Notes: generated by a model from the sequence alone, not told the origin. Positions 9,627 through 19,367 are shown, counted from the stretch's first letter. The stretch: DNA of 64,000 nt from Candidatus Tisiphia endosymbiont of Melanophora roralis (GCF_964026575.1 NZ_OZ032161.1:62001-126000); one strand, 5' to 3'. A program made the numbers and translations.

Positions 9627-9707
9627 TTGTCACTAAATATTATTAGTGCTTAAGTTGAGCAAGCATATGAAATATTTAAAACAATCAAATTAAATAAGGA
9701 GTATATA

Positions 9708-10007
9708 ATGAAGGATAAGGAGTATATAATTAAGGATATCGTTACCTTGATCAAAGAGCAAAAGCCAACATGGGATGATAATTTAGATTATGAGGATATA
9801 ATTCAATATAATGAAGCTGTCTGGCAGCATAATACACAAGTTGAAGAGTATATACAAATAGGATATTTTGATAGAATTTCTAATAAAGTATATGAATCGT
9901 CGGAGGAATTCTCTCATACAAAAAACTCTGATGGGGAATCATCTAATAATGATGATTCTGTGAATGTTGTAGGTGATCTCGATGTTTCTGGTATCAGTTC
10001 GCACTAA
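9708..10007 (+). CDS. Small acidic hypothetical protein, 99 aa
   Basis: A 99-residue, strongly acidic protein I do not recognise. The first 65 residues look helical (KDIVTLIKEQKPTWDDNLDYEDI); the tail is low-complexity and rich in Ser, Asp and Asn (NSDGESSNNDDSVNVVGDLD). No signal peptide or membrane helix is present. The start is supported by AAGGAG eight bases upstream and by a consensus promoter at 9599-9626, so expression is likely. It lies between the sulfatase-fold gene and a duplicated fragment of that gene's 3' end, suggesting an insertion or tandem-duplication history. Confidence 0.6.
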   Translation: MKDKEYIIKDIVTLIKEQKPTWDDNLDYEDIIQYNEAVWQHNTQVEEYIQIGYFDRISNKVYESSEEFSHTKNSDGESSNNDDSVNVVGDLDVSGISSH

Positions 10008-10093
10008 AGATTTTTCAATTTTGGATTAAAATGTTATAGTCCAAATATGTGTTATCTTCCTATACAAACAAAAATTACAGAAATTGTGGGGAG

Positions 10094-10153
10094 ATAGTAG
10101 TTTTTATCAGGTAGCTCATGATTTATATATTCATGGTGAAATGAGGGAATAGA
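10094..10153 (+). pseudogene. Duplicated 3'-end fragment of the upstream sulfatase-fold gene
   Basis: The stretch with TAGTTTTTATCAGGTAGCTC and ATTCATGGTGAAATGAGGGA, followed by ATAGAT, repeats the last about 55 bases of the gene at 7632-9512 (there at 9458-9517) with only a few changes, including the stop codon. No upstream part of the gene is found beside it. This is a direct repeat of about 0.6 kb spacing around the small acidic gene. Confidence 0.7.
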
Positions 10154-10210
10154 TTTCTTGAATTACATCTAATAGTAGCTTATTTTAAATAAAAACCTAC
10201 TGTTAGATGA

Positions 10211-12247
10211 ATGACCCTAAGAGATTATAAATTAATTTTTAAGCTTGCCAAAAGCATTTTAGAACAGGAATATCACAATCTCAGCCTTTGGTATTTCGTT
10301 AGTTTCATTTATGGTATCGTTATTTATTTTACTTTAAGTAACGAACCTTCCTTTATATCTATTCTAGCTATTTTCACAATTTCTTTATCACTAATAATCT
10401 TAAGAAATAACATATTTGGGCGATTTATTTCGGGCATAATTATTGCTTTTTCATGCGGTATGTTAGTGGGCAAATATCGTATATCAAATTTACATGTTGT
10501 TGGTATTAAAAAGCCGATAATTTCACAAATAGGTGGCACTATAGAATCGATGAAACCGACCACTCATGGTATGCAAATTATCTTACATCAGGTCAAAATT
10601 CAAAAACTTAATAGGTCTAATCAGGTTTTAGAGAAAGTTAGGATAAGCATGCCAGCAAAATATGCTCAAGAAATTAATATTAACGATAGCATTAACCTAG
10701 TGGCTCAGCTTTATAAGCCTCAAAGTAGTATTCTACCAGGTGGCTATGACTTTGGCTTTTATGCATATTTGGCAGATATCAACGCCACTGGCTATGCGCT
10801 ATCACCCCCCCAAATTATAGCACATAGTAATCTCTACACTAATAGTTTTATCTATAAAATTAAAAAAAATATTTACAGCCGCCTAATCCAAATACTTGGT
10901 TCTATTAAAGGTAATTTCGCCGCAGCAATATTACTAGGAGAAACAAAAGCCATCGATAGAAAATTAATGAAAGAAATGAGACAAAGCGGTATATCTCACA
11001 TACTTTGCGTCTCCGGTTTACATTTGTCATTGGTAGCTATGCTGTTTTTCATATCAGCAAGATTCTTATTAAATCTATCAAATTATATTGCTTATAATTA
11101 CAACATAAAGTCAATTGCAGCAATTTGTTCTTTAATAGGCAGTTATGGTTATTTGGAGCTAAGTGGCATGCAAATTGCTGCCACAAGGGCATTCATTATG
11201 ACGGCAATTTTTATTTATGCAGTTATGATAGGACGGAAGCCCTATCCCCTAAGATCGCTCGCGATTGCAGCTTTCATAATATTATCGGTAAATCCCGAAT
11301 ATATATTTCATCCAAGCTTCCAATTATCTTTTGTGGCAGTATTATCGCTAACTGCTGGTTACGAATTTTATATAAGAAATCAATGGATTTTAGGTAAAAG
11401 CAAGGGGATATTTTCTTCCATAAAATTTTATATTGCCTCTAATATTTATTCAAGCTTCCTTGCAAGCATAGTAACTGCTCCTGTAGTAATAAACCAATTT
11501 TATACATTTCCTACTTATTCTATTCCCATGAACCTTATTGCTGTACCTATAATGTCTTTCTTTCTGATGCCGTTATCTATTATCTCATTATTCTTAATGA
11601 TATTTGGTATAGATCAATATTGTTTAAAATTAATAGGTTTTTTCATTGATATAATTATTGCAGCAGTGAAATTTACTAATACCTTACCATTATCAGTATG
11701 GTATTTTGGTTATATAACCAAAATTAGTTTAATTACTTTCTTATTTGGATTTTTTTGGACTTGTTTATGGAGAACAAAGTGGCATTTCTTAGGTCTGATT
11801 ATAATGATTATATCTGTAATCTTAATGCTAAATTCTCCTAAACCTAATTTCATATTTGATATAAATTTAAATGCTATTGGTATAAAAAATAACAATGGTG
11901 AACTTGACATTTATGTGAATGAGATACCAGAGTTTAAACGTATATATTGGACCAACTGGTTTGGTCAACAGGATGCTAAAATATTCCCTATAGAAAAAAA
12001 TATTTTTACTTCCGATGGATACACAATTTTGATAAACTATAAGCCAATTGCTCCAAATAAAATATGTAAAAATGTCGATATATATATTAACATGTCGAGT
12101 AGAAACCAATGTAAAGGTAACAAAATTACTATTACTAAAGAATTTCTAAGAGAGTTTGAAGTAATAATGATATTTTGTAATCAGCACGAATGTACAATTA
12201 AAACAAATAATAAAAAAAGATGGCAGGGTAACTGCAAGAGTTTTTAG
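10211..12247 (+). CDS. comEC: ComEC/Rec2 family inner-membrane DNA channel protein
   Basis: A 678-residue polytopic membrane protein of the ComEC/Rec2 family, the channel that carries single-stranded DNA across the inner membrane in natural transformation. An N-terminal membrane pair precedes a soluble OB-like domain (about 95-200, with PGGYDFGFYAYLADINATGYAL), and the competence domain follows with GISHILCVSGLHLSLVAM, the family signature, and about eight more helices. The C-terminal beta-lactamase-like domain of long ComEC proteins is absent or reduced to about 120 divergent residues. A comF homologue lies at 29.2 kb. Rickettsiaceae often keep these genes although transformation is unproven. 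Confidence 0.88.
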   Translation: MTLRDYKLIFKLAKSILEQEYHNLSLWYFVSFIYGIVIYFTLSNEPSFISILAIFTISLSLIILRNNIFGRFISGIIIAFSCGMLVGKYRISNLHVVGIKKPIISQIGGTIESMKPTTHGMQIILHQVKIQKLNRSNQVLEKVRISMPAKYAQEININDSINLVAQLYKPQSSILPGGYDFGFYAYLADINATGYALSPPQIIAHSNLYTNSFIYKIKKNIYSRLIQILGSIKGNFAAAILLGETKAIDRKLMKEMRQSGISHILCVSGLHLSLVAMLFFISARFLLNLSNYIAYNYNIKSIAAICSLIGSYGYLELSGMQIAATRAFIMTAIFIYAVMIGRKPYPLRSLAIAAFIILSVNPEYIFHPSFQLSFVAVLSLTAGYEFYIRNQWILGKSKGIFSSIKFYIASNIYSSFLASIVTAPVVINQFYTFPTYSIPMNLIAVPIMSFFLMPLSIISLFLMIFGIDQYCLKLIGFFIDIIIAAVKFTNTLPLSVWYFGYITKISLITFLFGFFWTCLWRTKWHFLGLIIMIISVILMLNSPKPNFIFDINLNAIGIKNNNGELDIYVNEIPEFKRIYWTNWFGQQDAKIFPIEKNIFTSDGYTILINYKPIAPNKICKNVDIYINMSSRNQCKGNKITITKEFLREFEVIMIFCNQHECTIKTNNKKRWQGNCKSF

Positions 12248-12277
12248 TGATTGCTAACATTAATTAAAGATATTTTT

Positions 12278-13120
12278 ATGCCCAAGTTAGAGAAGTTTAA
12301 ATCAGATATAGCTAATATTGTTGGTGAACCAAAGGAAGGCTTTGTACAGGATATAGATAGATTCAAAAGTCTACTCAACTTTAGCTTTGATTCGAAATAT
12401 ACTCCTGAACTTGCTGAAGCTATGGAAAGCATGGGAATAGAGAAAGAAGTAAAAATACAGGTGTCGTTGAATGATGACACAACAAATGTACTTTCACAAA
12501 CTGTTGAAGCTACTAGCCAAAAATTTGGTGAATTTAAAGGCAATATTAGCACCACCCTTAATGCTCATGGTGAACTTGCTAAAGGATATTCTGCCGAATA
12601 TGTTAAAGGACAACCTAATTTAGATAAATTCGGTCAACAAGCTAAACAAATGGATACATTGATAGAAGAGTTTCCACATAAATCCTTACAGAAAACTGAA
12701 CAAATTGATACAATTGCAACTATAGGAGCTGGTACAGAAAAAATGTATTCGGCATTGGAATTTTCACCAGCTGATCCAATGCATGTCAGAACCATTACAG
12801 ATTTAGGTGCAAAACTGAGGCATTATATTAAATCATTTGTTAAATCACCTGAGGAACAGAAAGAGGCTTTTATTGAAAATGGTGCTGGGACAATCCAAGC
12901 TATTGATAAAGCAAATAGAAGTGATGGATTGCAAACTAGTAAGACTGCATTAGAAAAGATATTAAGCAAACTTGAGGGTACAGCCGGATCTCAAATATAT
13001 CACCGTCTGAGAAAGACTCTCAATAAAAACGATATATCTATGGGAGATGGTAGTAGTACTATTAAACCTAATACCACCCCTTCTAACACAAAGCATTCTA
13101 ATAAAGATAAGGGACGGTAG
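12278..13120 (+). CDS. Hypothetical protein, about 280 aa
   Basis: I do not recognise this gene. A longer reading is possible from a TTG at 12,251, but ATG at 12,278 (MPKLEKFKSDIANIVG) has an AAAGA ribosome site and is the better start. The protein is hydrophilic and mostly helical, with no signal peptide or membrane segment; the C-terminal 25 residues are Ser/Thr/Asn/Lys-rich and disordered (STIKPNTTPSNTKHSN). Composition resembles secreted effector-like proteins of rickettsiae, but that is only a hint. It follows comEC by 30 bases. Confidence 0.6.
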   Translation: MPKLEKFKSDIANIVGEPKEGFVQDIDRFKSLLNFSFDSKYTPELAEAMESMGIEKEVKIQVSLNDDTTNVLSQTVEATSQKFGEFKGNISTTLNAHGELAKGYSAEYVKGQPNLDKFGQQAKQMDTLIEEFPHKSLQKTEQIDTIATIGAGTEKMYSALEFSPADPMHVRTITDLGAKLRHYIKSFVKSPEEQKEAFIENGAGTIQAIDKANRSDGLQTSKTALEKILSKLEGTAGSQIYHRLRKTLNKNDISMGDGSSTIKPNTTPSNTKHSNKDKGR

Positions 13121-13197
13121 ATCCCCGCCGTAGCCGTAACTCATGGGTGTCAATTTAAGCATTTTAAGTAACCTGATTTTTTTATTTTGAGTTCATA

Positions 13198-13299
13198 ATG
13201 TCTGTTACTACAGTAACAATAGATGATAGCGATGATGAAGAACTATATATAAGGCGGAAGTACATAGAGTGTCATTTTTATGGGAGGCATGATGTTTAA
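13198..13299 (+). CDS. Short ORF overlapping the rnhB start (33 aa)
   Basis: An ATG-initiated ORF of 33 codons (starts MSVTTVTIDDSDDEEL, ends HFYGRHDV) runs into rnhB and overlaps its probable start (13,292) by eight bases, in another frame. The protein is acidic at the N-terminus and basic later. Its position suggests either a translationally coupled leader peptide or a small conserved protein; a chance ORF cannot be excluded. Confidence 0.4.
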   Translation: MSVTTVTIDDSDDEELYIRRKYIECHFYGRHDV

Positions 13300-13870
13300 A
13301 TTAGAACAAAAATATTCAGGATTAGTAGCTGGAGTAGATGAAGCCGGCAGAGGACCGCTAGTTGGTCCTGTAGTAGCTGCATCTGTTATCATTGATCAAA
13401 CAAAAATCATACACGGTATCAAAGATTCTAAAAAACTTACTAAAACAATGAGGGAGTTGTTATATAAACAAATAACCCAAAATTATATTTGGTCTGTTGG
13501 TATAGTGCATCACGATGAGATAGATATAATTAATATCCTTGAAGCAACTAAAAAAGCTTGTACTATATCAGTAGCAAATCTTGCTGTTAAACCGGATACG
13601 GTATTAATAGATGGTAATATGAAATTTCACGATCCAAGATTTATTAGTATAATAAATGGCGATAATTTATCAATTTCTATTGGAGCAGCATCTATTATTG
13701 CGAAAGTTACTAGAGATCGCTTAATGCTTGAATATGCCAAAGAATTTCCGGAATATATGTGGCACAAAAACTCCGGTTATGGTACTAAAGAACATCTAAA
13801 TGCTATAAGCCTTCACGGTCTTTCGCCTTATCATAGAAAAAGTTTTAAGATAAGAAGTTCTACATTATAG
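13292..13870 (+). CDS. rnhB: Ribonuclease HII
   Basis: RNase HII cuts the RNA strand of RNA-DNA hybrids and removes single ribonucleotides from DNA. The active-site signature VAGVDEAGRGPLVGPVVAA carries Asp-Glu, and DGNMKF, GDNLSISIGAASIIAKVTRDR and HKNSGYGTKEHLNAI supply the other acidic and substrate-binding residues. Three ATGs lie near the 5' end (13,280, 13,289, 13,292); GGAGG at 13,283-13,287 best serves ATG 13,292, giving 192 residues. The start overlaps a short upstream ORF, so translation may be coupled. Confidence 0.93.
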   Translation: MFKLEQKYSGLVAGVDEAGRGPLVGPVVAASVIIDQTKIIHGIKDSKKLTKTMRELLYKQITQNYIWSVGIVHHDEIDIINILEATKKACTISVANLAVKPDTVLIDGNMKFHDPRFISIINGDNLSISIGAASIIAKVTRDRLMLEYAKEFPEYMWHKNSGYGTKEHLNAISLHGLSPYHRKSFKIRSSTL

Positions 13871-13902
13871 GCTATAGAAGGGCTATTTAAAAAAACTTGA
13901 TT

Positions 13903-14004
13903 ATACTCTTCTGCTCCTACGAATTGTTTTTTGAAAATATCATGGAAAGGAAAAATGCATTCTTAAAGTGGTTTTGCGAATGCATTTTAAACCTTTTTAA
14001 AGCT
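13903..14004 (+). repeat. Two repeat fragments between rnhB and the next gene
   Basis: Bases 13,903-13,945 match one end of a palindromic element (TATACTCTTCTGCTCCTACG, AATTGTTTTTTGAAAATATCATGGA) that is complete at 39,538-39,680 and 62,267-62,382. Bases 13,948-14,004 (AAAAATGCATTCTTAAAGTGG ... GCGAATGCATTTTAAACC) match a second family: a diverged direct copy at 16,203-16,250 and an inverted copy at 16,566-16,625. Confidence 0.65.
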
Positions 14005-14006
14005 AA

Positions 14007-15335
14007 TTATACTTCTCTGATTTGTTTAAATATTAATTTTTTTTTACTAAATATGTTTATTTTACGAAAAAAATTAGTTAGATATCTTGGCTTTGACATA
14101 TCACGTTTATAGCTTTGCTTAGTCATTAATACATAGTTAGAAATTAAGGAAGGTATAACTTCGGAATAATATACTTTATATAATCCTTGCATTGTTGCCA
14201 TAGTCGTTAAATATCCCCATTTCATCACCTGTTGGGGTACTCTTGCTAGAGCTTCTATACAGGCAATTGTTTCTTCGATCTCAGGGTCACTATTTTTATA
14301 AACATCTGCGACTGGTGCTAAATTAAACTTCATATCTTCAATCATAGCTCTAATCATCAGCCCCATATATTGCTCTTTTATGAATCTCTTAATAAAAAAC
14401 AATTTTCTTCTATTAACGGAAAATAAAAATTTCTGTTTATATATAAAGCCAAGTAATCTTGCCCAATAAGCCCTTATACCCCGTATCTTGTTTTTATTAT
14501 AAAATTTTACCTTTTCTTCATAAGTAATCATTTGCCTCATCCCTATAGAGAGAAGCTTGGCTAATAGTTTATCACAATTAATAATATCATCTATTCTAGC
14601 CTGTCTTACATGGGGGGTTGCTTTTGTTCCAAAAAAATTTGCTGAATGACGACTAATTTGACTACCACTTGCATCTCTTTTAATATCAGCAAAATGCCCA
14701 AGTTCTTGCCCAGCTATAATTTGCAATCTAGCAGCTGCTGCCCATCCATCACCATAAGTTGGGTGATTTTTATCATTTTCAGCAAATGGATTTCCATCGC
14801 AGGAAACAAAGACTGCTACATTCTTACCGTCAGTACTTTGCATACCACTATTAGAACCCGAACGTTGCCAATCAACTATATCCATCATATCACCGATATT
14901 ATGGGAATAAGTAATAAATACCTGAACCTTATCATGCAATAACCACCTAATAACTATAGGATGGGCTGACTGAACAAAAAGCCTTGTTAATTTTTCAGTA
15001 ACGGATTGGTCAACTGGTTGTAATTTCTGAATTTGTTTTTTCAAATCTGTATAAATCGATGCCAGTTTTTTATCTGATATAGAAGATTTGTATAGAGATC
15101 TTAATAACTGATTAGTTTGTTCAATTAAATTTGGCTCGGTTATTTCCTCTTTACTTATCATCAAACTAATATTGAACTTTGGATCAGAAAATCTTGCAAA
15201 ATTACAACTATTATCGGTATCTATCCTAAGTTTTCCTGATTTGATTAATTGCTGAGCTAATTGTTCATATTCTATTTGCATGTCCTCAGGATAAATAGCA
15301 GGAATCTTATCAAGTATATGATAAATTGAACTCAT
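14007..15335 (-). CDS. Rickettsiaceae-specific protein, DUF2748-like
   Basis: A 442-residue protein that I associate, from memory, with the Rickettsia-restricted DUF2748 family; no function is established. Sequence is soluble overall. Centrally, GDGWAAAARLQIIAGQELGHFADIKRD looks like a helix with a buried Glu and His (QELGHFAD), recalling a metal-dependent hydrolase helix in altered order, but a full metalloprotease motif (HExxH) is missing. The C-terminal part is basic and helical. It lies 18 bases downstream of lipB on the same strand and ends beside palindromic repeats. Confidence 0.65.
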   Translation of the reverse strand: MSSIYHILDKIPAIYPEDMQIEYEQLAQQLIKSGKLRIDTDNSCNFARFSDPKFNISLMISKEEITEPNLIEQTNQLLRSLYKSSISDKKLASIYTDLKKQIQKLQPVDQSVTEKLTRLFVQSAHPIVIRWLLHDKVQVFITYSHNIGDMMDIVDWQRSGSNSGMQSTDGKNVAVFVSCDGNPFAENDKNHPTYGDGWAAAARLQIIAGQELGHFADIKRDASGSQISRHSANFFGTKATPHVRQARIDDIINCDKLLAKLLSIGMRQMITYEEKVKFYNKNKIRGIRAYWARLLGFIYKQKFLFSVNRRKLFFIKRFIKEQYMGLMIRAMIEDMKFNLAPVADVYKNSDPEIEETIACIEALARVPQQVMKWGYLTTMATMQGLYKVYYSEVIPSLISNYVLMTKQSYKRDMSKPRYLTNFFRKINIFSKKKLIFKQIREV

Positions 15336-15353
15336 AGGGGTATACTGAATATT

Positions 15354-15977
15354 TTAAAAAACCTCAAAGACTTTATCCTTAATAACTTCATCAAACTGAT
15401 CTAACGTTATATCAATACCAAGTTTCTTAAACGAGGTCACAGGCATATCTCTCAAACCACAAGCAATAATTCCGGAGAACATATCAAGATTTGTTGAAAT
15501 ATTTACAGCAACACCATGATATGTAACCCATTTTTTAACTCTAATACCTATTGATGCAATCTTTGCGGGTACACCGTTTTCTTTTACCCATATCCCCACT
15601 ATACCACTTATAGTAAAAGCTTTAATCCCAAAATATAACAGGCTATTTATAATCCATTCTTCTAGTAGTTTAATATATAGTTTTAAATCCTTTTGCCTTC
15701 GTTCTGAGGCTAAATCAAGAATGGGATATATTACTCTTTGTCCACTACCGTGGTAGGTAAACTTCCCCCCCCTACCAGTATAAATTACCGGTATATCTCT
15801 AGGATTTAACAATTCATTTGCCTTAAAACTAGTACCTGCGGTATAAATATCCTTATATTCAACTAAATAAACAATCTCTTGTGAAGATTTATTGATTAAA
15901 CTTGTAACCTTATCTTCCATCAACTTTATTGTGTCTTCATATTCTGAAAAGCCTGATAAGGTAACAAATTGAACCAT
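15354..15977 (-). CDS. lipB: Octanoyltransferase LipB
   Basis: LipB moves octanoate from acyl-carrier protein to lipoyl domains, the first step of lipoate synthesis for pyruvate and 2-oxoglutarate dehydrogenases. [39 protein letters not shown] (with the catalytic Lys) and [13 protein letters not shown] (with the catalytic Cys) are all present. The frame is open 43 codons further upstream, but that stretch lies in a palindromic repeat and has no homology to LipB; ATG at 15,977 ([10 protein letters not shown]) gives 207 residues, normal for the family. Confidence 0.92.
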   Translation of the reverse strand: MVQFVTLSGFSEYEDTIKLMEDKVTSLINKSSQEIVYLVEYKDIYTAGTSFKANELLNPRDIPVIYTGRGGKFTYHGSGQRVIYPILDLASERRQKDLKLYIKLLEEWIINSLLYFGIKAFTISGIVGIWVKENGVPAKIASIGIRVKKWVTYHGVAVNISTNLDMFSGIIACGLRDMPVTSFKKLGIDITLDQFDEVIKDKVFEVF

Positions 15978-17174
15978 AATATTAACCAAGGGTGAGCGAA
16001 CGCAAGCAGTACATAAGTACGCGAAATCCCCGCAATTATTTGCAAAAACCAATTCCTCAAAGCAGAAGAGTATATTATAATAACCTAAGTTCAATATAAG
16101 CACCAAACAAAATGCTACGCATTATGTAAAAACATAAACAAACTATTAGAACAGTTTGTTAGAAGAATTATTAATTCTTCTATAGAACTGGCTTTGTCAT
16201 AAGGAAAAATGCACTCTTGAAGCAATTCTGCGGGTGCATTTTAACTTTTTTCATCATTCAATATGTGATTTTAATAATTAAAATCACATATTGAATGGAG
16301 TATTATATTTTAACAATCAGGTGTAGAACTCGATAATCAAGCTTTTCCTTAACCGTCTATTAGCGAGGAGGCGATGGAATCGCCGACGTGGCAATCCTTC
16401 GAAGTAGCAACCCTTACTTCACAAGATCGCCACGGCATCTAACGCACAACTGTCGAAAGTTTACAAATACCTATACTACAGCGTCATTGCGAGCGAACGT
16501 ATGTGAGCGTGGCAATCCATTTTGCTAAAATAAAAACATGATTTTAAAAGATTAAAATCATGTTTCTAGCTTTAGAAAGGTTTAAAATGCATTCGCGTTA
16601 GCCGCTTTAAGAATGCATTTTTCCTTATATTAAAACCGCTTCCTCTTCTAACTTTCAACAGTTGATGACATCGGAGCTATTAAACCGATGTCTTACATCA
16701 ATAGTTGAGGTTAACTATACTGAAAAACTTGAAGTATTTGCAAAAATATCATAAGTTACAAAAAAGTTACTATTTATTAGGGTTGTTAATATAATTTTCA
16801 TGATGTTATTTGATATTACTTGATTACTGGCTATAAACCTGTCTTAATCTACTGAAGACGTCTTGTATCGCTAAATTATGAAAGAGGAAGTTTTGAAAAA
16901 AAATTAAGTAAGGAGTATAAGTGGAACAAGATATGTATAATTCCTTACTTAATTTTGACAATAAGATTACCTTACAAGAATGAAGTTATGCAAGAGCCTA
17001 TTTCTACATACTAAAGTTGTAATACTGGAGTACCAGTAGTACAAACGCTGTCATTCCCACCGTAGCTCGGATGACAGCTATGTGTGTAGTACAACTAAAG
17101 TTGTACAGCAGGTTTAGATAATATAAAATCTAACTGATTAAATAATAAAACAATAAGTATACTAGGAGGGTATT
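15978..17174. repeat. Large repeat-filled intergenic region
   Basis: About 1.2 kb without a supported gene. 15,985-16,080 is a partial palindromic element (core GCAGTACATAAGTACGCG, end CAGAAGAGTATA). 16,203-16,250 and 16,566-16,625 are opposed copies of the AAAATGCAT...ATGCATTTT repeat. 16,257-16,295 and 16,534-16,565 are long perfect hairpins. 16,351-16,530 is a compound 'ccgtctattagcgag / cgtcattgcgag' element with ATCGCCACGGCATCTAACG. 16,640-16,720 holds CTTTCAACAGTTGATGACATC and ACATCAATAGTTGAGG fragments seen elsewhere. A 20-codon GTG ORF at 16,921 with a good ribosome site may be a gene remnant. 17,017-17,115 has an inverted ACTAAAGTTGTA motif. Confidence 0.6.
16257..16295. repeat. Perfect 39-base palindrome
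   Basis: Arms of 19 bases (TTCAATATGTGATTTTAAT and its complement) around one central base. As RNA it would form a long AU-rich hairpin. A related palindrome of 14-base arms (AAACATGATTTTAA) lies at 16,534-16,565. Both sit beside copies of the AAAATGCAT repeat, so they may be parts of one mobile or extragenic repeat. Confidence 0.8.
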
Positions 17175-19328
17175 ATGTTTAAGTTTAAGAAATCTAGTCC
17201 AGATAAGAGTGTTAGTCCAAATAAGAGTGCTAGTCTAAGTAGGAACTCTATCCTAAGAACTAATGGTAATGATACTAGTACTGATCCTGTTTTAGAGGCT
17301 AGATTTAAATCTTTACAAGATATGCTTGGAGCTTTTCTAAGGAGTATTAGTAATGATACTAGTACTGGTACTGATCCTATTTTAGAGGCCAATTTTAAAT
17401 CTGCTCAAGTACGGCTTGGAGCTTTAAATAAAGAATATGGTGATGTACAAAAGATCGGTATGGATCTCGATCAATTCAATTATAGTAAGGCTCAGAAGGA
17501 ATATAAAAAATTACATGACGATATCAAAACCCCTAAGTTTTCTCTAGAAAAGGAACAAAAAGACTCACTATTGTTTGGAATATACCACGGTCTAGCTATT
17601 AGTGCCTTCCGAGCAGGTGAGTTTACAGAACATAATAAATATTTATTACATGCGTATAACAGGTATAGTCCTGATAGAGATAAATCTATAATAGGACTAG
17701 AAATATGGGTAAAGATATATAAAAATCTTGATAAAGATGTACAAACAAAAGTACCAAGCATTTCTTCACAATGCGATAAGTTATTAAAAGAGGTCGAAAC
17801 AGACGTTCAGTCACTAATTGAGGCTGGAGAATATGACCAAGCTCGTGCAAAAATGAAGTATTTGAATGAAAATAGCAACAATTTCCAAATATTTGAGCTA
17901 TACGCTAGTACAATAAAAGATACAAAGGAAGCTTTTCAGTATCTTAAAGACAAATCAGATAAATATAATCCTATACAACGTCAAGAGACTTATAATATCT
18001 TTAAAACATTGCAAGAGAAGTTTAACAAAGCTGAAGAGACAAAACTTGCTGACACAGCTGCTACCTATGCTTCAAAGCACAACCCAAATCCAACAGTTGC
18101 TACGGCATCTGCAGCTCCAGTTGTAAGACCTGAGGTAAAGAAAGCTGAAAAAGACGTTGAAAAACTTCAAGAGCAACTTGAAAAAGCTTCCAATAAGTTA
18201 GAGACGGCTCTAACTCGTGCTGAACATCAGGAACAGATAGAGAAACTTGAAGCTAAATACAAAGCTGAATTAAAAGCTGAATTAGAGAAAGCTAACGCTG
18301 AATTCAATGCTAAATTAGAGACAATTAAAGCTAAAGCTTCACCTACAAAAGATACTAAAGTAGATGAAGCCGGTGAATCTTCTACTCTTTCACCTCCACC
18401 AGCGTATAGCAGCATTTCACCGTATAACATTGCCGATATAAGTAATTATTCATATTTGGACATTGGTAAAAATGCCCCCACAACTCCCACAGCCCCCAAA
18501 GCTCCCGTAGTTAAGGTCGTTACTCCTCTTGACTCAAAGGTTTTAGCTGAGTTAACTAAGTTAGCTCATTTGATTCCGTCGCTTAATTGGCAAGATTCAA
18601 AATATAACACTACTAAAGACAAAGCTAAAAAACTTTTGAATGAAGCTATTACAAAAGAGCCTGCTATACATGAAACTATTGATGATCCTAAAATTTTGGT
18701 GCTTCTTGCTGACGTTCTTTTTTCTTCAAATAAAATGGAGGAAGCAAGAATAGTTTGTAAAAAGGCTCTTGACGCTGATCCAAATATATGGCAAGCTACC
18801 GATAATAAGATAGTTTTGCTAAATTTAGCTAGAGTTTTTTTTCCTTTAAATGAACTAGAAGCTGAACAAATTTATAATAAAGCTATTATGCGTCTTTTTG
18901 CTAAAAATGAACACGGTAACAATATACTTGATACTAATACGATTACAGTATCCAAGAATGTTGCTCAAGATGGATATAGTGCTAAAGAAAGGGATTGCTT
19001 AGCTAAGGTTTGTTTATCTTCCCCTAAAGCATTTCAGATTGCACAAGCTCTAGATTGTTATCCATATACAGATGTTGCTAAAAGACAAGAGATTGCTAAG
19101 CAATTACAACAGTTAGCATGCAAACCGGAGTTAAGGCATGAATATAAAAGCTATATGTTATATTCAAAGGCTTTTTCTGTTATAAAAGACGATCAAGCAT
19201 TATTGCAGAATATGAAAACAGCATACCAAAGTAGTGGTCTCAATATGTATCCTACGCAGTTTCCTTATCCCCCTACTGAAGACTCTACTTACGACCTCCT
19301 CGGTATGTGTGCTATTAACGATTATTAA
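17175..19328 (+). CDS. TPR/coiled-coil protein with PPxY motif, candidate effector
   Basis: A 717-residue protein I cannot name. The N-terminus (1-90) is basic and Ser-rich and contains a tandem duplication of about 28 residues (NDTSTDPVLEARFKSLQ and NDTSTGTDPILEANFKSAQ). Residues about 320-395 are a highly charged coiled coil (KAEKDVEKLQEQLEKASNKL). At 406-411 SPPPAY holds a PPxY motif, the recognition site of eukaryotic WW domains. Residues about 500-570 contain TPR-like helices (LLADVLFSSNKMEEARIVCKKALD, LARVFFPLNELEAEQIYNKAI). No signal peptide or membrane helix is seen. AGGAGG five bases upstream predicts strong translation. It may be a secreted effector; this is inference. Confidence 0.7.
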   Translation: MFKFKKSSPDKSVSPNKSASLSRNSILRTNGNDTSTDPVLEARFKSLQDMLGAFLRSISNDTSTGTDPILEANFKSAQVRLGALNKEYGDVQKIGMDLDQFNYSKAQKEYKKLHDDIKTPKFSLEKEQKDSLLFGIYHGLAISAFRAGEFTEHNKYLLHAYNRYSPDRDKSIIGLEIWVKIYKNLDKDVQTKVPSISSQCDKLLKEVETDVQSLIEAGEYDQARAKMKYLNENSNNFQIFELYASTIKDTKEAFQYLKDKSDKYNPIQRQETYNIFKTLQEKFNKAEETKLADTAATYASKHNPNPTVATASAAPVVRPEVKKAEKDVEKLQEQLEKASNKLETALTRAEHQEQIEKLEAKYKAELKAELEKANAEFNAKLETIKAKASPTKDTKVDEAGESSTLSPPPAYSSISPYNIADISNYSYLDIGKNAPTTPTAPKAPVVKVVTPLDSKVLAELTKLAHLIPSLNWQDSKYNTTKDKAKKLLNEAITKEPAIHETIDDPKILVLLADVLFSSNKMEEARIVCKKALDADPNIWQATDNKIVLLNLARVFFPLNELEAEQIYNKAIMRLFAKNEHGNNILDTNTITVSKNVAQDGYSAKERDCLAKVCLSSPKAFQIAQALDCYPYTDVAKRQEIAKQLQQLACKPELRHEYKSYMLYSKAFSVIKDDQALLQNMKTAYQSSGLNMYPTQFPYPPTEDSTYDLLGMCAINDY

Positions 19329-19367
19329 GGCTACTCTTAAGTAGTGAATAAAGTCCCATAATTTATT

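Noticed and set aside
15978-16106. 43-codon N-terminal extension of lipB
   Set aside because: It lies in a palindromic repeat and has no LipB similarity; ATG 15,977 gives the normal length.
16921-16983. 20-codon GTG frame with good ribosome site
   Set aside because: Too short to support; may be a remnant start. Mentioned only in the intergenic entry.
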